Shown: positions 9,467 through 16,914, counted from the first letter of the stretch. The stretch is DNA of 32,446 nucleotides from Candidatus Cloacimonadota bacterium (GCA_023137125.1 JAGLPW010000032.1:1-32446), one strand, 5' to 3'. Notes: a model not told the origin generated them from the letters alone. Program-made: numbers and translations.

Positions 9467-10244
9467 TTATTCCCTCCAAAATCGGGCTGTTTTCTTTTGG
9501 TGAAAGAGCTTTTAATTCAAGCTTTCCCTGAACCCCCAACTTATTATTCTTTATAATAAGAACATTTAATATATCGTCAAATACTTTTGTTCTTAATAAA
9601 GTTTTGGAAATATCCTCTTCGGTTTGAACCTGGTTACAGAATGCCGTCGCGAAAACATCTGCCAAAGCTGTATTTTTACATGCCACCACTACAGCATCCG
9701 CTTTTCCTTTACTGAAAGAGTGACCAAAGGTTCCGGCTGATGTACATATACCCAAAGGTGAATATACAGGCAGTATGTTTAATCCAACCTTACCAGAAAG
9801 AAGAGATGATCCTGCATATACTGAAATTGTGATAGGCTTATCGATTTTTATGAAAAGATCACCCCCGTTTTCTATGATCAATTCTCTCGGATTGAATTTA
9901 TCAATAATAGCCTTTCCAACTTCCTGTGCGAATAATCCGGCTACTGCTGCCATGGGTCCGATATTAGCCTTTGATGCAGCTTTTGCCATTTTCTTAATGT
10001 TGTCCGATGCAGTTCGGGCAATTTCCAACGGAACCAGGCTTGTCCTGAATTCCGGGTTTTCAACGTTATATGTATCCAGTTCCCCTCGAAGGGTGATTAT
10101 TTTTCTTCGGACAAAAGTCGGAATTTCTTTGCGATATGAATCCGGATCGATCCCTATCCAGAGGTCGGATTCCTTCCATATCACACAGAAACTGACAAAC
10201 CGGTTTGTTCCCATTCCTTTACGGTAAAATCTTGGATGATACAT
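9453..10244 (-). CDS. UPF0280 (COG2122) ApbE-like protein
   Basis: This 263-residue protein belongs to UPF0280, a family related in fold to the ApbE flavin transferases. Signatures include GPMAAVAGLFAQEVG (about 97-111), IIENGGDLF, SVYAGSSLLSGKVGL and LGICTSAGTFGHSFSKGKAD. As I recall, COG2122 proteins have been linked to homocysteine formation from sulfide in methanogens, beside DUF39 and NIL-ferredoxin proteins, and exactly those genes precede it here. The biochemical role is not settled; flavin attachment or a redox step for the DUF39 enzyme is inferred. It starts 2 bases after the ferredoxin gene stop. Confidence 0.9.
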   Translation of the reverse strand: MYHPRFYRKGMGTNRFVSFCVIWKESDLWIGIDPDSYRKEIPTFVRRKIITLRGELDTYNVENPEFRTSLVPLEIARTASDNIKKMAKAASKANIGPMAAVAGLFAQEVGKAIIDKFNPRELIIENGGDLFIKIDKPITISVYAGSSLLSGKVGLNILPVYSPLGICTSAGTFGHSFSKGKADAVVVACKNTALADVFATAFCNQVQTEEDISKTLLRTKVFDDILNVLIIKNNKLGVQGKLELKALSPKENSPILEGINEIN

Positions 10245-10246
10245 TG

Positions 10247-10657
10247 TTACTCTTCAAACTGTAATTGGAATAGTTGCAAGGGGCATGCTTTCACACATAA
10301 ACCGCAAGCTACACATTTATCCGGAGTAAAGACAAGCTCACTTTTTTCATTAAGGATGCTCAGGGCACTGGTGCAACAAACAGCTGTACAGGCTCCGCAA
10401 TGCACGCATTTCTCAATTTCGAGATGGATCCGTTTCTCAAATGGGATCACTTCGATATCTTTGTGCTGCAAAAAGGAAATAGCTTGTTTCAATTTTATAC
10501 TATTGGCGTCTAATTCTACCAACATAATTCCACTTTTTCCGGGATATATCTCTGCTCTCAGGATATTCACTCGAATATCGTACTCCTTTATCAGACAGTA
10601 TGTAACTGGTTCTTCAACAGCACTGGGACGGAACTTTAATATATATTTTTTACTCAT
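10247..10657 (-). CDS. NIL domain, 2[4Fe-4S] ferredoxin protein for homocysteine synthesis
   Basis: The 136-residue protein has an N-terminal NIL domain (about 1-75, an ACT-like fold also found in methionine ABC transporters) and a C-terminal two-cluster ferredoxin. The cluster motifs are CVHCGACTAVC and CVACGLCVKACP. In the first motif the residue after the fourth Cys is Cys rather than the common Pro. Such NIL-ferredoxins accompany DUF39 proteins and supply electrons for sulfur insertion in homocysteine synthesis (established for methanogen homologues, inferred here). Its start lies 8 bases inside the end of the DUF39 gene, a sign of translational coupling and joint function. Confidence 0.93.
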   Translation of the reverse strand: MSKKYILKFRPSAVEEPVTYCLIKEYDIRVNILRAEIYPGKSGIMLVELDANSIKLKQAISFLQHKDIEVIPFEKRIHLEIEKCVHCGACTAVCCTSALSILNEKSELVFTPDKCVACGLCVKACPLQLFQLQFEE

Positions 10658-11813
10658 AGTCTTTACCTCTTATCTTTAATCCATTCAGAGATGTATTTTT
10701 AGGGAAGAGTTGCACCGGTTCAGTCAGGAAAAACTTCTTCCGTTGAATTCGGTTTTTCAAGTCTTCAGCAATTATTCGTGCTTTATACAGACTGGAGAGG
10801 GGTGCTGTTTGGATCCTTTCGCCACCCAATTCAATATAGCCGGATTGCAGCTGCTGATAATTGGTTTTCCCCAAAGCCGGATGTCCATTCCTTCCATAAT
10901 CACAGATCGTAGTTTCTATCTGTTCATTGCGAATGGAAACAGTCCGGACAATATCTTTATTCAGAAGCGGGATTGGAATACCAATACCGACAAAAATACT
11001 CACACCGTATTTTTCATAAACGGCAGGTCTAATGAATTCGGTGCTCATATCTTTCATATTTCCAATAACAGCCAGAGTAGCTGCATTAATGGTTGGAATA
11101 CCAAATTTATTTTTGGGACGTACAGTATTGAACTGGGTGCCGTTCCAGGCCACAAAGCCCTCTGCTCCTCCCAAAAGGATTTTTGTGCCGATCCCGATTG
11201 TTCTTAATTCAGGATCATTCAGTAACGGACTCAATTCACCGGATGTTGAATACGTTACATTTCCTAACCCCGGTAGCAGGATTCCCATATATGTGTATTT
11301 TGTTGAACTTGTTGTGTTAGTTGCTGCCGGATAATTCTGATACGCATTTCTCGGATTGAATAGAATCATTTCATTGATTTCCTTTTTGTTGATATATGTA
11401 TCAATCTCTTTCCTGGGATAACAGTCGGTTCCTTTAGCTCTTGCTTTAAGTAGCACATCTTTCCCGTCGATCAAATCATAAATGACATGTGCTCCACCGT
11501 AATAAGGGTCGTCTTTTGCTGTTTCCGTTGCTCCGATAAAGGTATCTACAGCTGCGAGTCCACCGGATGCAGGCACATTATTCAGCGAGATTTCTTCCAT
11601 ACGGATCGGGGGATCTGAATGGCCAAAGTTGAGGAAAGCTCCGGATGAGCACATTGGTCCAAAAGTAGCTGTAGTAACCACATCGACCTCATTAATAATC
11701 TCTTCAGGAGATAATGTCAGAGCCATTTTAGATACTTCCTCCGCTGTAATTACAACAGCGTCACCCTGCCTGATTTTCTTGTTAATTTCTTCAACTGTTT
11801 TGTTAGATTTCAT
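10650..11813 (-). CDS. DUF39 homocysteine biosynthesis protein
   Basis: DUF39 (COG1900) proteins make homocysteine from aspartate semialdehyde with sulfide-derived sulfur, bypassing homoserine activation and cystathionine. The 387-residue protein holds the two conserved cysteines of the family, C55 in TFGPMCSSGAF and C131 in KGTDCYPRK. It also has the conserved ASGGLAAVDTFIGAT and LLGGAEGFVAWNGTQF segments. No C-terminal CBS pair is present; the ferredoxin partner is a separate downstream gene. It overlaps the end of the aspartate kinase gene by 11 bases. Family assignment is firm; activity is inferred from characterised homologues and the operon. Confidence 0.93.
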   Translation of the reverse strand: MKSNKTVEEINKKIRQGDAVVITAEEVSKMALTLSPEEIINEVDVVTTATFGPMCSSGAFLNFGHSDPPIRMEEISLNNVPASGGLAAVDTFIGATETAKDDPYYGGAHVIYDLIDGKDVLLKARAKGTDCYPRKEIDTYINKKEINEMILFNPRNAYQNYPAATNTTSSTKYTYMGILLPGLGNVTYSTSGELSPLLNDPELRTIGIGTKILLGGAEGFVAWNGTQFNTVRPKNKFGIPTINAATLAVIGNMKDMSTEFIRPAVYEKYGVSIFVGIGIPIPLLNKDIVRTVSIRNEQIETTICDYGRNGHPALGKTNYQQLQSGYIELGGERIQTAPLSSLYKARIIAEDLKNRIQRKKFFLTEPVQLFPKNTSLNGLKIRGKDYE

Positions 11814-13215
11814 TGATTTCCTCCTTTATATTTAATTTTTCAATATTGCAAAAAAATTCTTCGTGAATGGCTTTAACAGCTTGTATTTTATCGTTTTTAG
11901 ATACTATAAAATAGATCGCCACATCAGACGCTCCGGCTGAGATCAACCGGACATTTATTCCCCGAGTAAATACAGCCTGAAATGTTCTGGCAGCGATTCC
12001 GGGTTGATTCAGAATTCCTTCTCCAACAACGGCTATCAGTGAGATATCGTCTTCGGTTTTAATCTCATCAAGTGTAATCAAATGAAGGCTCTTTGCCAAC
12101 TGATAACCTTTATCAATATCAGACTTGGAAAGAAGAAGTTTGATCTTTGTCTGTGTGGTTATAATTGATTTAATATTGATATCATATTCGTTCAGAATTG
12201 TGGTGACTTCAGCCATAATTCCTGGCTTAATACCAACACCCGGTCCATTGAGTTCCAGTATGGCAAAATCATCGCTGTATGTAACACTTTTGATAATGGA
12301 AGGCGTAATGACTTTTGTATCTGCAATATAAGTAACCGGTTGCAGTTCTCCGCTGAATGTGTTTATATTGAAGATACGCAACGGGATGGAGTGATGAAGT
12401 AAAGGTTCGACTGTTTGTGGATGAAGTATTTTTGCGCCAAAGTAGGAAAGCTCAGCAGCCTCGCTATAATTAAGTTTTTTTATAGGAATGGCATTATTTA
12501 GTATTTGTGGATCCACACTGGAAAAACCGGATACATCTTTCCATAAATCAAGCGATTCTGCTTGAACACATCTTGCTATCGCTGCTGCGGAATAGTCACT
12601 ACCACCTCTTCCCAGAAGTGTAACCTTACCCTCTTTGGAAACACCATAGAAACCAGGGATAATATAAGTTTTGTTTTCAGATAAAGTTTTTTGTACAGTA
12701 GGAATAGAAGCTTCGAAATCAATGCAAGCGTTGTTAAATATACCATCTGTGATTAATCCTATATCTTCCGGTAATGCTTCTGTAGCATCAATACCGAATA
12801 CGTTCAGTAGAGAGCAGAGTAACAAGGAAGAGAGTCTTTCCCCAAAGCTTAAGACCCAGTCATGGACAAAATCGGGAACTTCACCGAAATAATTGATACC
12901 TTTGAACTTTTTCTCTAGTTCCTCAATCCTGACTTCAATTCTTTTGCAGAGTTCTTTTTGTTTTTCGGATTCATCGATGTATTGTTTAATGATATTAAGA
13001 TGTGTATCTTTTAGAAATACAATGATCTCTTTTATTTCTTTCCGACTTTTTTGAATCCGTCTGAGAGCATCATTCAAACGATCCGTAATCCCATAGAGAG
13101 CTGAAACAACCACGATAACAGGTCTATCATAGCTTTTCAACACTTTGATGATCCTGAAAAGATCTTCTCTGGATTTCAGGTTTGAACCTCCGAATTTGAT
13201 CACAACATATTTCAT
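11803..13215 (-). CDS. lysC: Aspartate kinase
   Basis: It phosphorylates aspartate, opening the route to aspartate semialdehyde, lysine, threonine and methionine. The 470-residue protein has the amino-acid kinase fold with VIKFGGSN (5-12), VVVSALYGITDRLN, GFYGVSKEGKVTLLGRGGSD and the SVDPQ segment, followed by two ACT domains (about 315-460) with GVGIKPGIMAEV and GEGILNQPGIAART. The long helical insert around residues 75-115 resembles monofunctional or ThrA-type kinases. It is the first structural gene of the methionine operon and sits directly behind two Met-rich attenuators. This suggests the isozyme is dedicated to methionine supply. The ribosome binding site AAGGAG is 9 bases upstream. 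Confidence 0.95.
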   Translation of the reverse strand: MKYVVIKFGGSNLKSREDLFRIIKVLKSYDRPVIVVVSALYGITDRLNDALRRIQKSRKEIKEIIVFLKDTHLNIIKQYIDESEKQKELCKRIEVRIEELEKKFKGINYFGEVPDFVHDWVLSFGERLSSLLLCSLLNVFGIDATEALPEDIGLITDGIFNNACIDFEASIPTVQKTLSENKTYIIPGFYGVSKEGKVTLLGRGGSDYSAAAIARCVQAESLDLWKDVSGFSSVDPQILNNAIPIKKLNYSEAAELSYFGAKILHPQTVEPLLHHSIPLRIFNINTFSGELQPVTYIADTKVITPSIIKSVTYSDDFAILELNGPGVGIKPGIMAEVTTILNEYDINIKSIITTQTKIKLLLSKSDIDKGYQLAKSLHLITLDEIKTEDDISLIAVVGEGILNQPGIAARTFQAVFTRGINVRLISAGASDVAIYFIVSKNDKIQAVKAIHEEFFCNIEKLNIKEEINEI

Positions 13216-13232
13216 AGTATTTTTCTCCTTAT

Positions 13233-13272
13233 TATAAAAAAAACCGCTGGTTTAAAATAACCGGCGGTTTTT
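13233..13272 (-). terminator. Attenuator terminator T2 before aspartate kinase
   Basis: Read on the minus strand, AAAACCGCCGGTT and AACCAGCGGTTTT pair with one C/A mismatch around a six-base loop, followed by a run of T. It lies between the stop codon of leader peptide 2 and the aspartate kinase ribosome binding site. Any transcript that enters the operon must read through it. That is the position expected of an attenuator and not of an end-of-gene terminator. Confidence 0.85.
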
Positions 13273-13306
13273 GTCGTTTATATTTCTTTAAATGGTTATT
13301 CTAAAC
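13250..13306 (-). promoter_or_regulatory. Candidate antiterminator pairing for T2
   Basis: On the minus strand, GTTTAGAATAACC (13306-13294), which covers the last codons and stop of leader 2, is complementary to GGTTATTTTAAAC (13262-13250) over 13 positions with one G-U pair. The second segment is the top of terminator T2, so the two structures exclude each other. A ribosome at the leader stop would cover the first segment. A ribosome stalled at the Met cluster (13326-13343) would leave it free. Confidence 0.7.
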
Positions 13307-13418
13307 GTTCGTAAAATAAGTATAGCATGGCCATCATAGACATCCCGGAAAAAGATACGAAACCGTGTATAGTATTAGCATTTGATAGGTTGCGAAAAAC
13401 TGATTTATTCTTCTTCAT
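13296..13418 (-). CDS. Met-rich leader peptide 2 of the methionine operon
   Basis: A 40-codon ORF with an AGGAG ribosome binding site (13424-13428) six bases before ATG. Most of the peptide is unremarkable, but residues 26-31 read MSMMAM, four Met codons in six, located about 19 bases before the antiterminator segment. Terminator T2 follows the stop codon by 24 bases. I read it as a ribosome-sensing leader peptide for charged Met-tRNA. A small membrane-associated protein is an alternative, but the placement directly between two terminators argues for a regulatory ORF. Confidence 0.72.
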   Translation of the reverse strand: MKKNKSVFRNLSNANTIHGFVSFSGMSMMAMLYLFYERLE

Positions 13419-13451
13419 ATCTTCTCCTAAATATTTATAAAATTTTAAAGC

Positions 13452-13488
13452 AAAAAAAAACCGTCAACCCAGAAAAGATTGACGGTTT
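13452..13488 (-). terminator. Attenuator terminator T1
   Basis: On the minus strand, AAACCGTCAA and TTGACGGTTT form a perfect 10-bp stem with an 11-base loop, followed directly by at least six further T. It lies 15 bases after the stop codon of leader peptide 1 and 33 bases before the start of leader peptide 2. Its position inside the leader of the operon, with no finished gene before it, indicates attenuation. Confidence 0.88.
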
Positions 13489-13512
13489 ATTTATAAATTT
13501 ATCTTATTCTGA
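13469..13512 (-). promoter_or_regulatory. Candidate antiterminator pairing for T1
   Basis: On the minus strand TCAGAATAAGAT (13512-13501), spanning the end and stop codon of leader 1, can pair with ATCTTTTCTGG (13479-13469) using one bulged base and one G-U pair. The target is the loop and the top of the T1 stem. The pairing is weaker evidence than for T2, because it takes only one base of the stem. The lack of a linker between loop pairing and stem should still make the two structures incompatible. Confidence 0.45.
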
Positions 13513-13572
13513 ATATCGTTTTAGAAAGGGCATCATTATGCCGTGCATCATCTGCATTATCATATTTTGCAT
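13504..13572 (-). CDS. Met-rich leader peptide 1 of the methionine operon
   Basis: A 22-codon ORF with AGGAG (13579-13583) six bases before ATG. Seven of its 22 residues are Met, at positions 1, 4, 6, 8, 9, 13 and 14, the densest Met run in the window. A small hairpin GGCAT-AATG-ATGCC lies within the Met codons, and terminator T1 follows the stop. Composition, length, ribosome binding site and terminator fit a leader peptide that measures Met-tRNA supply for the methionine operon downstream. It is too short and polar to suggest another role. Confidence 0.82.
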   Translation of the reverse strand: MQNMIMQMMHGIMMPFLKRYSE

Positions 13573-13604
13573 AATTAACTCCTTCTTTTTTTTTAATTAG
13601 TTTT

Positions 13605-13633
13605 TAGAAATTTTTTCTGCTACTATTTGTCAA
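13605..13633 (-). promoter_or_regulatory. Possible promoter of the methionine operon
   Basis: A consensus TTGACA lies at 13633-13628 on the minus strand, 55 bases before leader peptide 1. The -10 hexamer at 17-base spacing (TTTCTA, 13610-13605) is poor, so only the -35 element is convincing. No S-box, cobalamin riboswitch or T-box signature was recognised between here and the aspartate kinase gene. Confidence 0.4.
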
Positions 13634-13717
13634 GTAAAGAATAAGAAGCCATTATAAACTACCACATAAAAGAATTAATTATTTGCATTTGAGAAGATCA
13701 AAGATTAAAACATTTCA

Positions 13718-13776
13718 TGTCATCCCGAGTAGAGTCGAAGGTAACAATATCCCAAGCAATCAAGGCATTCTGATAT
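13718..13776. repeat. Possible dispersed intergenic repeat
   Basis: The gene-free stretch 13634-13852 contains TGTCATCCCGAGTAGAGTCG, with GTGACA-type sequence about 55 bases later. The first 13 bases (TGTCATCCYGAGT) recur at 21495-21507 inside the beta-helix protein gene. Sequences of this type are common dispersed intergenic repeats in related genomes, as far as I recall. The boundaries are approximate and only one other partial copy is in the window. The rest of this stretch holds nothing I can identify. Confidence 0.35.
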
Positions 13777-13852
13777 GTGACATCAGTGATCTTGCATTCT
13801 CTAATTTGATTCCCGCTTCCCCGAGAATAAAATAATTAATGAATTAGAGAAA

Positions 13853-15769
13853 TTATTTCTCATCTTTATAATTCCATCGCACGTTTATCTTTCGCTCAGG
13901 TTCTTTCTTTATCTGATTAAAAAATCCTGTATTCGTGCAATTTGTTTTGTGTATCGTAATTCCTTTTCCGCGAGTAATATAACCGATGATCTCATCACCC
14001 GGAACGGGATTACAACATTTGGCATAACGCAAAAGAATGTCCCGTATATCTTCAATAATAATCCCGTCAGTTTTTTTTCGCTTCAATTCTAATTCATCCT
14101 GAATAATTTTGGGTGCTTCGATGAATTCTTTTTCTTTCAGTACTTCTTTGATGTCATCGAAAGTGATCTCATTTTTTCCCAAAGCTGCAAAAAAAGAACG
14201 AACATCACTTATCTTGAAGTTACGTGCGATTTCCGCAATGTCTTCATCAGTTTTTGCTTTCAAATGTATTTTTCTGGCTCTTTTAAAGAACAGCTCTTTC
14301 CCTGTATCTATGAATTCCTGTAATTCCAATTTCTTGAAATACGAACGTATCTTCTGACGAGCTTTAGGCGAAGAGAGGAAATTCACCCAATCTTTACTCG
14401 GCTTTGCCTGCGGGGAAGTGAGTATTTGCACCACATCTCCAGAATATAAACGTGAGCGTAAAGGAACAAGTTTACCGTTCACGAAAGCACCCTTGCAATG
14501 AAATCCCACATCAGTATGGACTTTGAAAGCATAATCTATCGGTGATGAATGTTTCCGTAATTTTATATAATCGTTTTGAGGAGAAAGCACGACTATGATA
14601 TCAGGATGCAGATTCATTTTCAGCGAATCGATAAAAGTTTCCGAGTCTTTTTGGTCATTCAGGAAATTACGAATTCTAAACAGTTGCTTTTCAAATTCTT
14701 CATGAATTTGAGCTTTTGTTTCCTGCCCTTTGTATCGCCAATGTGCAGCAATTCCTTCTTCTGCGATAAGGTGCATTTCTTTTGTCCTTATTTGAAATTC
14801 GAACCTTTGACCTTCAGCATTTTCGGCTACGAGATGTAGTGAGCGGTAATTATTCGGTTTGGGACGCGTGATATAATCTTTCCTGCTTTTTTCCAGTGGA
14901 ATAAATTCTGTCTGTATAACGCCCAAAACTTTATAGCAGTCACTCACTGAATCCACAATAATGCGGACAGCAGCAAGATCCAGAATATCTTCATAAGAAA
15001 TGTTTTTGCGTTTGTTCTTATGAAAAATGCTGTAAAAATGTTTGCTTCGTCCGGTCACAGTTCCGGAAATATCGTTGTTTTTCAATATCAACTTAATCTG
15101 TGAAACAGCATTTTGTATCATCAGATCTCGTTCATCTTTTTTTATCGAAACTTGTTTTACCAGTTTTTTATATTCATCGGGAAAAAGATATTTGAAACTC
15201 AGATCTTCCAGTTCCCATTTGATTTTTGCAATTCCGAATCGATTTGCCAAAGGTGCATAAATATCTATTGTCTCTCGGGCAATTCGCTGTTTTTGTTTGT
15301 CCGTCATATATTCCAGAGTTCGCATATTATGAAGTCTATCGGCAAGCTTAATCAGAATTACGCGGATGTCTTTGGTAATTGATATTAACAGCTTTCGGAA
15401 GTTTTCTGCCTGTTTATCGGTTTCCTTTGCTCTGTATCGAAACGATTCTATCTTAGTTACACCATTTACAAGCTCAGTTATCTCTGCTCCGAATTTGTTT
15501 TTCAGATCTTGTGATGTGATGTTCGTATCTTCCAAGACATCGTGTAAAAGAGCTGAAGCAATTGTTATTGAGTCCAATTTCATCTCTGCCAAGATGTATG
15601 CTACGTTCACGGGATGAATTATATAGGCTTCTCCCGATTTGCGTTTTTGCGTTTCGTGAGCAGAAGATGCAAAATGCAAAGCCTCCTGCAGAAGCTCATT
15701 GTTCGCATAGATCTTAAGTTTCCCGATCTCATCAAGAAAATTATCTTTTCCGATATTTTTGTATTTCAT
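13853..15769 (-). CDS. rel: Bifunctional (p)ppGpp synthetase/hydrolase, no ACT domain
   Basis: A long RelA/SpoT homologue that makes and degrades the stringent alarmone. The hydrolase HD domain is intact (H52 in IIHPVNVAYIL, HDVLEDT at 76-82, LIKLADRLHNMRTL). The synthetase domain has GRSKHFYSIFHKNKR, YRSLH and AEEGIAAHWRYK. TGS (about 395-455), helical and zinc-finger-like (YAKCCNPVPGDEIIGY, GKGITIH) domains follow. It ends after RKINVRWNYKDEK at 638 residues, where typical Rel proteins continue with an ACT/RRM domain of about 80 residues. No ACT-like coding was seen downstream. Both enzyme activities are expected; amino-acid and ribosome sensing may differ. Confidence 0.93.
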   Translation of the reverse strand: MKYKNIGKDNFLDEIGKLKIYANNELLQEALHFASSAHETQKRKSGEAYIIHPVNVAYILAEMKLDSITIASALLHDVLEDTNITSQDLKNKFGAEITELVNGVTKIESFRYRAKETDKQAENFRKLLISITKDIRVILIKLADRLHNMRTLEYMTDKQKQRIARETIDIYAPLANRFGIAKIKWELEDLSFKYLFPDEYKKLVKQVSIKKDERDLMIQNAVSQIKLILKNNDISGTVTGRSKHFYSIFHKNKRKNISYEDILDLAAVRIIVDSVSDCYKVLGVIQTEFIPLEKSRKDYITRPKPNNYRSLHLVAENAEGQRFEFQIRTKEMHLIAEEGIAAHWRYKGQETKAQIHEEFEKQLFRIRNFLNDQKDSETFIDSLKMNLHPDIIVVLSPQNDYIKLRKHSSPIDYAFKVHTDVGFHCKGAFVNGKLVPLRSRLYSGDVVQILTSPQAKPSKDWVNFLSSPKARQKIRSYFKKLELQEFIDTGKELFFKRARKIHLKAKTDEDIAEIARNFKISDVRSFFAALGKNEITFDDIKEVLKEKEFIEAPKIIQDELELKRKKTDGIIIEDIRDILLRYAKCCNPVPGDEIIGYITRGKGITIHKTNCTNTGFFNQIKKEPERKINVRWNYKDEK

Positions 15770-15789
15770 AATACCTTTTTGTGCTGAAC

Positions 15790-15867
15790 TTAAAGTACAG
15801 GCGGATTTTGTGAGAATAACATTAGTGAAATAATTAAGAAAATTGAGATTATTATCATTTGTTTCAT
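15790..15867 (-). CDS. Small hydrophobic ORF upstream of rel
   Basis: A 25-codon ORF with a strong ribosome binding site (GAGGAG, about 6-11 bases before ATG) that ends 20 bases before the rel start. The peptide begins MKQMIIISIFLIISLMLFSQ and ends in NPPVL. This resembles a signal peptide that stops just after the cleavage region, so it is either the surviving start of a deleted exported-protein gene or a genuine small membrane or leader peptide for rel. I recognise no family. Confidence 0.5.
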   Translation of the reverse strand: MKQMIIISIFLIISLMLFSQNPPVL

Positions 15868-16018
15868 AAAACTCTCCTCAAAAAACTCTCTATTCAATCC
15901 GGATCATTATTACAAAATTGAGAATGCGGAATTGAAAATGAATGTCAAGTATTTAGATATTCAAGCTCATACTATCACCTTTTTTTTTACGATTAGAATT
16001 TGCATGGAAAAAAATAAA

Positions 16019-16047
16019 TTGACAGTTTTTTCATTCATAAATAAATA
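16019..16047 (+). promoter_or_regulatory. Promoter of the first TrmB/secreted-protein module
   Basis: TTGACA (16019-16024) and TAAATA (16042-16047) are spaced by 17 bases in a T-rich stretch, 26 bases before the ATG of the regulator gene. The palindrome 16047-16070 starts at its 3' edge. The gene-free interval 15868-16018 holds no other recognisable feature. Confidence 0.6.
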
Positions 16048-16070
16048 TACCCCCATGGTGGTGGAGGTAT
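16047..16070. promoter_or_regulatory. Palindrome over promoter edge and ribosome binding site, candidate operator
   Basis: A 24-base imperfect palindrome with outer arms ATACCCCCA and TGGAGGTAT-type complement: 8 of the 9 outermost base pairs match. It lies between the -10 region and the start codon of a TrmB-like regulator and includes the GGAGG ribosome binding site. It could be an autoregulatory operator or an RNA hairpin that hides the ribosome binding site. Confidence 0.45.
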
Positions 16071-16073
16071 AAA

Positions 16074-16904
16074 ATGAATGGAGATAGTAAATTTCTAAAT
16101 AGCCTGAAAAATTTAGGCTTTAGTGAGCGACAGGCTAAGGTTTATGCAGCGTTATTAGAAAAAAGGGATGCATCTCTTACTGATCTGCAAAAGATCTCGG
16201 GAGTTCCGCACAGCAAAGTAAGCGAGGTAGTTAATTACCTGCTGCGCGAAGGATATTGCAGTGCAAAAAAAATCGGCAACAGAAGATATTTTAATGTTGT
16301 CAGCCCAAAATCTTCATTTAGCAGCTCTTTGAAAAACATGGAAGATAATTTGAATGAAAGTTATAAACTAACCAATGAAATGGAAGAAATGTATAATAAT
16401 TCCGATAAAATTAAAGAACCTTTTGAATACATAGAAGTTTTTCATGGAAATAATAATATTCATCAAAAATTCTGCTCGTTATTGAAAAATGCTAAAAATG
16501 AGGTATTATCTTTTACTAAACCACCATGGGCAGATGTTACACCTGAAGAAATAAAGGAGCAGGCAGATTTGCAAAAAACTTACCTTGAAAATGGTGGTAT
16601 TAGTAAAACTATTTACGAGATATCAAGTAAGGATGATAATTGTATAATTGGTATCATGGAAAGAGATCTTAAAATTGGTGAACAATCTAAGATCTCACAG
16701 GTTCTTCCGCTCAAAATGTTCATTTTTGATCGGAAAGAATTACTAATTGCTGATTCATCATCTTTAGCTCCTACAAATGAACTCCGAATGGCACTCATCA
16801 AACAGCAGACTATTGTAAATGCATTTATTGCTTTATTTGATTTTTTCTGGCAGCAATCTATGGATAGTAAATCATGGAAAGCGCAGCAAAATAAAGAAAA
16901 ATAA
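16074..16904 (+). CDS. TrmB-family transcriptional regulator
   Basis: A 276-residue protein with an N-terminal winged helix (about 8-75: LGFSERQAKVYAALLEKRDA, KISGVPHSKVSEVVNYLLREGYC). A short coiled segment and a C-terminal alpha/beta domain (about 115-265) of the PLD-like TrmB type follow. TrmB proteins bind palindromic operators and usually sense sugars or other small ligands; the ligand here is unknown. The ribosome binding site is GGAGG. The stop is 10 bases before the start of the candidate selenoprotein gene, so the two form an operon, and the regulator probably controls itself and that gene. A paralogue starts another secreted-protein module at 19405. Confidence 0.85.
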   Translation: MNGDSKFLNSLKNLGFSERQAKVYAALLEKRDASLTDLQKISGVPHSKVSEVVNYLLREGYCSAKKIGNRRYFNVVSPKSSFSSSLKNMEDNLNESYKLTNEMEEMYNNSDKIKEPFEYIEVFHGNNNIHQKFCSLLKNAKNEVLSFTKPPWADVTPEEIKEQADLQKTYLENGGISKTIYEISSKDDNCIIGIMERDLKIGEQSKISQVLPLKMFIFDRKELLIADSSSLAPTNELRMALIKQQTIVNAFIALFDFFWQQSMDSKSWKAQQNKEK

Positions 16905-16914
16905 AGGAGGAAGT

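Noticed and set aside
9775-11334. Several plus-strand open frames opposite UPF0280, ferredoxin and DUF39 genes
   Set aside because: All are antisense shadows of conserved, overlapping operon genes.
13216-13640. S-box, SAM, cobalamin riboswitch or T-box before the aspartate kinase operon
   Set aside because: No T-box AGGGTGGNACCGCG-type core or riboswitch consensus is visible; the region is fully explained by two short ORFs and two terminators.
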